Source: Podospora pseudoanserina (lineage: Eukaryota; Ascomycota; Sordariomycetes; Sordariales; Podosporaceae). From it: a stretch of 64,000 bases of DNA. The notes below the pieces were generated by a model that saw only the letters and a list, made by a program, of their open reading frames with translations, was not told the origin of the DNA and made no database searches. Position 1 is the first letter of the stretch. The number at the start of each line of letters is the position of its first letter. This document shows, piece by piece, positions 56,360 through 64,000 of the stretch. Location: positions 1,054,001-1,118,000 of the forward strand of contig NC_085924.1 in assembly GCF_035222485.1 (NCBI RefSeq), written 5' to 3'. The position numbers were made by a program, and so were the translations under genes.

Positions 56360-58003
56360 ATGCCAGAAGCAACAGCCATCATGAGTACCATGCGTGGCCT
56401 CACTGAGGCCGAGGCGAACCACATCATTGCCATCGAGCAAGGTTGCTCGGCCATCTCACTGTTGGGGTGTCTTTTCGTCCTCGTTACCTTCTCCGTCTCT
56501 GATGCCTTCCGCCAACGCGCCGTCAACCGCATGGTCTTCTACGCCACCTTTGGCAACATGTTGACGAATGTCGCCACTCTCATGACGAGAACATATGTCG
56601 GCGACGAGAACTCGTTTGGATGTCAGCTCCAAGGCTTCTTGATTCAAGTGTGAGCTCTACCCATGGTGCCACTGGTTCCGTACACTGTTAAAGCTGACGA
56701 GATCCCTCTCGCAGATTTATGCAAGGCGATGCGTACTGGGCTTTGGCCATGGCCATTAATGTGTGGCTCACATTCTACCACAAGTATGACCAAAGAATGT
56801 TGAGAAGGATGGAGATCGCCTACTTTGTCTGTTGCTACGGTGTGCCATTCATTCCGGGATTCACATTCATCTTTGCCTCAAACCAAAACGGGAGGCCATA
56901 CGGCAATGCCGTCTTATGGTGCTGGTTGAGGCCCGAATGGGAGATCTACAGAATTGCGCTGTTTTACGGGCCTGTGTGGTATGTAAGCTGTCATGGTGCC
57001 TTTTGGGCGATTGCTGACAGGATTTAGGCTTTCCATCGTCGTCACAATGTTTATTTACTTGCGGGCTGGGCGCGAAATCTACCAGAAGCGACGAAAGATG
57101 CTCAACTTCAGCTCCTCCAATGGCACTGGCACAGTGGTAGGAAACGAGCCGTTCTCACCTGTTGCAAACGAGTTCTCCACCGCCTTCAACTTCAAGACCA
57201 CGGAGGTCACCCAAACCACCGAGATTATCCAGCCACCTGCCCCCATCGCAGCCGCTCACTCAAGAACTAAGTCACCAGGTGCCCCTGCCGGGGCTCAGGT
57301 CAAAGACCCCAACTTCTCTTACTCTGTCAACATTTCCGCCGATCCCTCTGCCAACGCACGTGTCTCCCTCGACGACGATGACCTCGAAGCCGCCGAAAGC
57401 CCAACCACATTGACGTCAACGATGAGCAGCACCCAAAAGGCCAAGCATGCCCGTGTGATGAGCAGCGGTGGCTTCCAGTCCACACAGATATCCACCGGCA
57501 ACTCCCCCAACCTTCACGCCCGCCGGCGCAACATGGAGAATAACAACGCGACCTGGTCATATGCCAAGTGCTCCATTCTCTTCTTCAGCGTCCTCCTCAT
57601 CACATGGATCCCTTCCTCTGGAAATCGTGTCTACAGCATGGTCCACCGCGGCGAGGTCTCCAAGCCGCTCTTCTTTGCCTCGGCTTTTGTGCTACCACTT
57701 CAGGGATTTTGGAACGCCATCATTTACATGGTCACATCGTGGGCGGCGTGCAAGTCCCTCTGGGCTGCCATTATGCTCAGCCTCCCCGGCTGCTGCTCTG
57801 GGAGGAGCAGACGGATGAGCGTGGTCGAGATCACCGACGGCAAGCCGCATCATCATACGCTTCGACGGGATCAGGGGTATTCCGGGCGGCAGTCGACAGT
57901 TGGGAAGTGGGTTGGGAGCAAGAGCCTGCAGGAGGAGAGCACGAGCATGGAGGATTTGACGAGGGAGGGGAGGTCACATGCTGAGCGGACGTCGCCTGTG
58001 TAA
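56360..58003 (+). CDS. cAMP-receptor-like G protein-coupled receptor
   Basis: Exons 56360..56649, 56715..56978 and 57028..58003 join in phase (introns 65 and 49 bp) to 509 residues. The core has the Dictyostelium cAR/Neurospora GPR-1 layout: helix 1 (GCSAISLLGCLFVLVTFSVS), R-Q-R-A-V-N-R-M-V-F-Y loop, helix 2 to 4 with MQGDAYWALAMAINVWLTFY, the C-W-L-R-P-E-W-E loop before helix 5 (rebuilt by intron 2), then a long third cytoplasmic loop of about 170 residues rich in Ser/Thr/Pro, helices 6 and 7 (WSYAKCSILFFSVLLITWIP and FVLPLQGFWNAIIYMV), and a Ser-rich tail. Such receptors work with G proteins at the plasma membrane; GPR-1 acts in fruiting-body development in Neurospora. The ligand is unknown. 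ATG 56381 is an alternative start only seven codons on. Confidence 0.92.
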
Positions 58004-58184
58004 TATTATTATTTTGTATTTTCTTTTTTGTTTCTTTAGTGATGTTTTTTGGATGATGGAATGGAGGACTTTTGATGAGAGATACCCCCGCCACCGCCAC
58101 CGAGGGATAGGGGTGGGATTACTACGTACAACAAATTTTCTTTTCTTGTTTTTGGATACCCCCTTTTGTTTTGGATGAAAAGAG

Positions 58185-58218
<34 letters not shown>

Positions 58219-59780
58219 TGTATTTTGGTGCTATTGATATCAGTTGGGTGGATTATGGGGAATTGGCGGCCGCGGATATTATGATGATATGATCATGATG
58301 GTCTCTCTCATGAAAGCATTCAATATCATTGATGAGTAACAATCCATTGAATTGTGGAAGTTTGTTTTGCTGTCACTCGCCGTCTGACTACTTTTCACCA
58401 AAAGCCACGTCACCCAATCGAGTGCATGTCTTTACGAACAGGCTCTTCTGGAGCCTTTTCCGGACGTGCAGCCAGCTGTCATCAAGCCTCGACTTCCAAA
58501 TGGGGGTGAGCCCAGCGTCCGATTTCGGTGTCAGATGGCAGTTTGGGAGATTGGGGACACATGAATGTGGGATCATTTGGCCTTGTGGGGGTGGGTTGAT
58601 AATATGTAAGAAGCAGAGTTTTTATTTTGTTGGCCCGCATAGGTAAGTAAGGTAAGCACCTGCCACTTTGTACGTAAAATGTTTTCGACTGTGAGGCCGT
58701 GATTGACGGATAGGTACGAAAAGTTTATTGGACCTTTGCAGGCACCTGAATTAAGCCCCTGTTAGTTTGAGATTGGTGGTGAGGTAGGTGTTGGTCATGG
58801 AGGGGGCTGAGCCGCTTTGCTGAGCCTCTTGAGTTGAGGCCGGGAAGTTGGGATGGGGGCGTGTAACGCTGCCATGTTGTTTGGTGCCGTTTTTGTGCAG
58901 GACTATACCGGGGGTTTGGAGATGGGGAGGTGGGTGTTGAGTGAGGTTTGGAGTGGTCTTGACACTGGCCCCAGCCAGATCAAGTTTGGTACCGGGTGGG
59001 TTATGGCAGGAGTGGTGTTGAGCGTTGAGTTTACGGGTTTAGGTTTGGGCCAACGAAGTTTATTATGAGGCTTCTTGTTCATGAGGTGTCTGGGTGGGGT
59101 TCTTTGGCAACGGTTAGAACCATTGAGGCTTGTTTTACGTTACGGATGCCGATTTCGGCCTTTAATTTCTTCTTCTTTACACTTTTCCATCATAACGTGG
59201 GTGCTGCGCAGGAAATACATCTTGGAGGGCTGAACTCTGACTTTTGTTGTCATATTTAGGTAGAGTTTCGTGCAAGCCGTCAGTCGCTCAGTTTTGCGGC
59301 TTTTGGTTAACGGTTAGTTAGGTAGGTAGGTAACGACATTGGGCTTCATGAACGCTGAAAAGTGCCACGCAGTAATCCTGCTCTGATCGGTAGATGGGCT
59401 CAAGCCAGTCAGATCCAATAGGTCCCTTGTCGCATCATGGTGTGCGAGTGAGACATAGACTCTTTTTTGGCCCCCAGCTGTTTGGTGTCTCACAAATGGA
59501 GGCGCAGCCGCATGGAGGTACAGTCAGCAGATCAAGCTTCCCAGCGGAGTGTGCTGACGATGTAGGACAAAGTGGAAAAAGGATCTGGGGAGGAGAAGGG
59601 AGGGTTACAACCCGTTTTCGGGTAGATTCCATCTGGGATGGGACGGTCGGGGTGGCCTACGGCACTTGTTGGGTCACCGAGGTTGTTGGTTTACATCTAG
59701 GGAGCTGCTGGGTTCTAGTATTCTAGCGGCATAGAGAGGCACCAGTGTTCCGGAAGGGAGGAGAGGACGGAATGCCTCTC
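58004..59780. other. Intergenic, nothing coding; GT microsatellite
   Basis: Contains T-rich 3' flank of the GPCR, a GT repeat, and G/T-rich sequence without a supported gene. A TAGGTAGGTAGG run is at about 59319-59331. Confidence 0.45.
58186..58216. repeat. (GT)n microsatellite, about 15 units
   Basis: An uninterrupted GT dinucleotide run just after the 3' end of the GPCR gene. A slippage-prone site, useful only as a marker. Confidence 0.95.
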
Positions 59781-62291
59781 CTATATAATTAAAGATTCCT
59801 GCAATGTGCCATCCCTCTCGTGCTGTTCCCACTGGGCTTCGGTGCAATCTATTCGCTCGAGGCCACCCTTGGGATCCATAGCAACAAGGCCAGCCAACCG
59901 CCACTGCGTCTTCTTCTTCATGTCACTCAGCTTTCGCAACACTAAGTGATGGTAACATCCTGGAACAAAGACGAGTTGATCACCTGGAACGGCCTCGCCC
60001 GCTTTCAGAACGCCCATCTCACCAGCTCTAGCGTCGAAGCTATAAACCAGTGTGGTATCTTGGCCGCGGTTCTTCATCGAGAACATCGCTCTCCGAAACA
60101 TGACCCGCAGCGATTCTAGGTGATTAATCGCGTAGTGTATACCTGGGAAGCTCAATGCTAAGACGAAAGCGAACCACACCATACGCACCCTTGTCCGTCG
60201 CCAGTGCCCATGCCGGAGTTCCCGCCAGACGGCCTTGAAGAAAAGACGCCATACCAGATACATCGGGTAATTCCGGTCCCAATCAGTCAGTCTCACAGTC
60301 CTGATCTGATGCTCGATTGTGCCTTCAGGGCTGCCAGCCGCACACCATCGCTTCATGAGTGCGATGGTAGCGGTCCGCCTCGTGGCTGACACGTTTCTGA
60401 AAAACAGCAGTAGAAATGATAAGTCTGCCAACATTGTTATTTTGAATTCCATGGGAAGATACAGCCATGTCTCAAATGCTCGCTGCAGCGGCTGGGTGTG
60501 ATTGGGCTGTGAGGTGTTGGTGATGCGCACAACGTTGATAGTTCCTCGGGCCCGTCCTTGTAGAGTAAGAGTTCTTGAATCCGTGCTGAAGTGGAACTTA
60601 TCAGGAGGTACGTAGTCCTGACCGATGACAAATACATAGGCATCGTGATCGATGGGTCTGGTCCAAACCGGTGGCCAGGAGGGCGCTTGGAAATCCTGGT
60701 CAGCCATGCAGCTAGCACAATCTAGAATTGACAATCTACCGGTTCGAGTTCCCAGATACTGTGCCGTGTCCATGAAGAACTGAGCATTATCGTGACTGTC
60801 TCTGGACGAGCGAGCAATTGCCTCGTGAACTTCCTTTTGGTCCATGGTAACAAATCGTGGCCGAAAGATGGGCCAGTACTGGGCGATCCAGGTATACGAC
60901 TGGTCCCAGATAAAAAGAAGAATATGGAGCCTTGTTAATCCACGCCATAGTGCCACCAGCTGAGACCGAGTGTTATCGTGGCCCAATCTCAGTACGAAGT
61001 CCGGCAGAGCTCTGTTCTTAGTTCCAACTACAGAGCCTCCCGCAATGCCGAGAACACCATACAGTCGGTCTTACACATCCCGGCACTTGAAGTGGCCACT
61101 GGTCCTCAGGAGAATATACTGTAGTCTGAGTGCTAGCTTCTGCTTTCTGAACTGTTGCCTGCGCTCTTGGCCAGCGGCACGAGAGATGAGTTGAACAAGC
61201 CATAGTCTGATTAGAGAGCCTGTAGGCAACAGATCTTCCGGATAACAAAATCACTCTGTGATTTCAACAAATGTCTGCATGGCTACCGCGGAAGTGCGTT
61301 GAAGGTCAGTCATGTTATCGAACGGTTCAATCATCTTCAGCCTCATGGCGCACTAAAGGTTTAATGACAAACGCTTTTGCCGCATTGTCGCAGGACCCTC
61401 CCTGTACCCAATGCCATCTCCTGTATAACCCAGAGTCTTTCCCACCACCCTCTTTTGTCGATGTCGATCAGACCGGCAACAGCTTGTTCGGCGAATACCC
61501 TGTCCAAGTTAAATAGCCAGGAGTAGACAAAGCACTAGCTGCCTAGTCCAGTACATACGTAAAAGGCTTTCTCAATCTGGTGGCGTTGCAAACAGTAATC
61601 CGCTTCGCTGCAAGCGCTGTTCTCAGCAGTGATACCATGATACCCCCCAAGCCGCACAACGACCTGCCAGGCATTGGCGTAAATTGCCTGCATACATTGA
61701 ATCTGTATTAGCTTTTCCGCCTCGCCCTTTCGATTGATACACAACGCGTCGATCCAAAGTGTCCGGGAAGCCGTTCCCGATCGGAGATGTCGAAGCGCCA
61801 GATCAAGGCTCGGTGTCACTTGCAGGTCGTCAAAGTCAAAGTCTTCAACATCAGTCGCTCGAAAGCTGTAGGCCAACCTCCACGGTTTTGTGTCGAGCAT
61901 CTCATCGACAACGTCTGGTATCTGTGAGACAAACAGTGCCACCAAAATGCAAGTTCAAGACCATCATGGCCAATTGGAGGTTGAGCCTGAATTCGATTGA
62001 GCGGATGTGGTACCAGGCGAAGATGATATAGAGGCGTGTTATAACCATGGACAGCCCCTTTCGTAAGCGAGCCCTTGCCAATCTGTTGTCGGGCGGGTTT
62101 GGGGGACGGCGAAGATGCAAGATGTGGATGGTCTTCAAGTTGCTATCATCGCCCCATTGGTATGACAGAGCTTCGTATGCAGTCTTGATGTCGGGTGGTC
62201 TTATTTCCAAGACGCATCTGATTTCGTCGTCAAATTCTGCGGGAAGTAGTTGGGCGACGCGGAATTCTTCTCCACGCAGAGTTTGATACAT
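59781..62291 (-). pseudogene. Membrane-anchored HET-domain gene, decayed
   Basis: The minus strand from ATG 62291 carries the first HET block (AYEALSYQWGDDSNLKTIHI), then a hydrophobic part (ITRLYIIFAWYHIRSIEFRL..LAMMV) inserted inside the HET domain, then DTKPWRLAYSFRATDVEDFD and TLWIDALCINRKGEAEKLIQ. One base seems lost between MMVLN and LVALFVSQIP (near 61945). A likely intron (GTATGT near 61559, GACAG near 61487) leads to DKRGWWERLWVIQEMALGTG. A further piece reads LALRLQYILLRTSGHFKC, has an in-frame TAA where Gln or Arg is expected, then DRLYGVLGIAGG, and joins the open 60986-59781 segment with more membrane helices. At least two breaks and an unresolved part at 61040-61380 make it a pseudogene. 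HET domains split by membrane helices are known to me from other fungal proteins. Confidence 0.6.
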
Positions 62292-62654
62292 GGCAATCGG
62301 GTGACACGGTTTGTCGCTCGAGTCGGCGGGTCAAAGGTTCGAATCGAGGTGGTGATTCGGGAACATCTTGTTCGAGGAAATGCAAAGTTCTGACGTTGAG
62401 GCTTAATAAGTCATTAACGACACAGAAAAAACAACGAGGCTCGCTGTCCAGGAGTTACCCTCGGCTGTGGCGGTGGCAGAGCTCTCTTGGCGACTGCACG
62501 TTTCAGGGGACCGGACGCTGCAGGGAAGTGCTCAGTCCAGCCTTGCGGTCTGCCTGGCCCAGAGAATGATCAACCTTGACTCACACATAAATCTATGTCA
62601 TTCGCCTGCGTTTATTTAGGTACCTATTGCAGATGAGAGAGTTATATCGCCAAA
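62292..62654. promoter_or_regulatory. Shared divergent promoter region of two HET-domain loci
   Basis: A 363 bp region separates the starts of the decayed minus-strand HET locus and the plus-strand HET gene. It holds a GGTACCTATT stretch and a GGTTCGAATC that resembles a tRNA T-arm but has no tRNA around it. Shared control is inferred from the head-to-head order only. Confidence 0.35.
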
Positions 62655-64000
62655 ATGCCCGTCACAAACCTTCGCAACCCCCTAAAACGAGGCAAGGACC
62701 CTGAGCCACGAGAACCGGAGCACAGCGACCCCGAGTCACCAGAACGCAGCCCGACGGGACAGAAGAGGCCAAGACACGACCCAACCTCACCTCTCTGCGC
62801 AGAATGTCAAGCCTTCGACCTCGACAACTACTTCGACAAAGCCCCTTCAGTTCTTGAAGCATGGCGTAATGGAGAGTTGAAAGCTGGGGTGAAACCCCGC
62901 AGCACCCCGGTTCGAGCAAAGGATGGGTCTTGGTACTTTGAAGACGCAGTACCTATCCATTACTTCAAAGACCGACTGAAGCCAGACACAAAGTGCCCTT
63001 TATGCCAGTTCTTCCGGCAAATGAGGGTGCAGCCAGACAAGCACGAAAAGTACAAGCTGCTTGCTCTCCCTAGCAGCGAGAGCTGGCTGTTTCAAATTGA
63101 CCTGTTAAAGGAATGGAAGGAGATGTGGGATAAGCTTCAAGATTCGGTCTTTATGATTGTTGTTCCTGACTTGGAGTGGCTGCCGCCGATGGGGCATGAG
63201 CATACTTGGATTGAGAAAGAGGTTCCCTCGGTGGGAATGATATGTCGGTTGCAAGCTGACGAGGCGCCTGAAGAGTTGATGCGTCCAAGGGAGTTGCGAA
63301 ACGAGGTGGATTTAGGTCTCGTGCGAGACTGGCTGGATAAATGCATGAAGAAACATGGGAACGCTTGTAGGAGCAGGACTTCAGATGATGTTGTTGAACG
63401 CGGCTTCAGGGTGATTGACTGCGAAGCGGACCCTCCCACGGTAGAAGTCCAACCGTGGGGGGTTCCCTACGCCGCGTTGAGCTACGTGTGGGGAACAAGC
63501 CCTGAGGATCAAGTTGAATGGCCAAGGACCGTCCTGGATGCCGTTGGTGCAACGAAGGATATCGGACTGCGATACCTTTGGGTCGACAGGCTGTGCATCA
63601 ACCAGTCAGACGGTGATGAAAAGGCCTATCTGGTCTCCAAAATGGCAGCCATCTATGAGGCAGCTGAAGTAACCATTGTCGCCGCGGCCGGCAACGGTGC
63701 CGGTCACGGTCTTCCGGGTATTAGGGACACCCCCCGAAGACCACAGCCACACTACACTCTTGACAGCGGGAACGTTCTTATCTCGACTCTTCGAGATCCG
63801 CGCCGTGACATTCTCGAATCAAGCCACTGGACGCGAGGCTGGACATACCAGGAAGGTATCCTCTCCAACAGACGCATCGTCTTTACCGAACATCAAGTCT
63901 ACTGGGAATGTCGAAACATGGCTGCTCAAGAGAGTATCGACACTAAGCTCTTTCACAGATTCTCACAAGTTGAAGAGTTTACCGACGATGACGGGGCGGC
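62655..64000 (+). CDS. HET-domain protein, runs off the window (partial)
   Basis: ATG 62655 opens a frame without stop to the last base, 448 codons. The N-terminal 260 residues hold a C-A-E-C (about 50), a C-P-L-C-Q-F (about 113) and charged linkers (GKDPEPREPEHSDPESPERS): the usual lead-in region of long HET proteins, where a zinc knuckle-like Cys pair pattern is common. The HET domain follows: PYAALSYVWGTSPEDQ at about 272, LRYLWVDRLCINQSDGDEKA at about 305, and WTRGWTYQEGILSNRRIVFT at about 390-410. All key residues are present, so the visible part looks intact. The 3' end, usually 200-400 further residues, is not seen. It is divergent from the decayed membrane-type HET locus, with 363 bp between starts. 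Confidence 0.9.
   Translation, partial: MPVTNLRNPLKRGKDPEPREPEHSDPESPERSPTGQKRPRHDPTSPLCAECQAFDLDNYFDKAPSVLEAWRNGELKAGVKPRSTPVRAKDGSWYFEDAVPIHYFKDRLKPDTKCPLCQFFRQMRVQPDKHEKYKLLALPSSESWLFQIDLLKEWKEMWDKLQDSVFMIVVPDLEWLPPMGHEHTWIEKEVPSVGMICRLQADEAPEELMRPRELRNEVDLGLVRDWLDKCMKKHGNACRSRTSDDVVERGFRVIDCEADPPTVEVQPWGVPYAALSYVWGTSPEDQVEWPRTVLDAVGATKDIGLRYLWVDRLCINQSDGDEKAYLVSKMAAIYEAAEVTIVAAAGNGAGHGLPGIRDTPRRPQPHYTLDSGNVLISTLRDPRRDILESSHWTRGWTYQEGILSNRRIVFTEHQVYWECRNMAAQESIDTKLFHRFSQVEEFTDDDGA

Noticed and set aside
62336-62346. tRNA T-arm-like GGTTCGAATCG
   Set aside because: Lacks the final CC of a T-loop and a matching stem; no cloverleaf.

Overview
The window reads as a filamentous ascomycete chromosome, most likely Sordariomycetes and probably Sordariales. 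The evidence is short introns of about 50-80 bp with GT..AG ends, a GH94 enzyme of the type known in Neurospora as cellobionic acid phosphorylase, a cAMP-receptor-like GPCR, several HET-domain genes, a PTH11-type receptor and one AT-rich island that looks like repeat-induced point mutation (RIP). This is inferred from gene content; species cannot be named.

Layout. 1-6.3 kb: the 3' part of a large membrane-protein gene cut by the window edge, then three damaged loci: an F-box-like relic, and a fungal N-terminal (helo-like) plus ankyrin gene whose middle is AT-rich. 6.5-9.2 kb: an unrecognised tandem array in which a ~30-residue motif (roughly T-L-x-D-L-V-A-E-S-E-P-L-P ... L-P-R-P-I-G) occurs five times. 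10.9-23 kb: an intact core with a PTH11-like receptor, a 55-residue IF1-like protein, a gamma-butyrobetaine/trimethyllysine hydroxylase-type dioxygenase, ribosomal protein uS10, a Cue3/ASCC2-like CUE protein, a Nup42-like FG nucleoporin and a cytochrome P450. 23.7-31.4 kb: a secreted GH5 enzyme, two gene relics, a small membrane protein, an ABM-domain monooxygenase and a BBE-type FAD oxidoreductase. 31.8-37.4 kb: a HET-domain gene, a frameshifted F-box relic and a split NLR-type N-terminal gene. 38-47.6 kb: a CBM1-bearing CE1 esterase, a small secreted protein, an Hsp20 with a 10-cysteine insert, two membrane proteins and the GH94 phosphorylase. 47.7-56.3 kb: 8.7 kb in which I find no gene. 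56.4-58 kb: the GPCR. 59.8-64 kb: a decayed membrane-anchored HET gene divergent from a second HET gene that runs off the window.

How they fit together. GH5, CE1-CBM1 and GH94 are plant cell wall functions; the first two are exported and the last acts in the cytosol on oxidised cello-oligosaccharide if the assignment holds. HET, ankyrin/helo-like and NLR-type N-terminal genes are the classes fungi use for self/non-self recognition. Here most of them are broken, while the two HET genes at 32.6 and 62.7 kb look whole as far as they can be seen.

Coordinates of spliced genes are outer limits; exon joins are given in the evidence. No rRNA, convincing tRNA, CRISPR array or intact mobile element was found.
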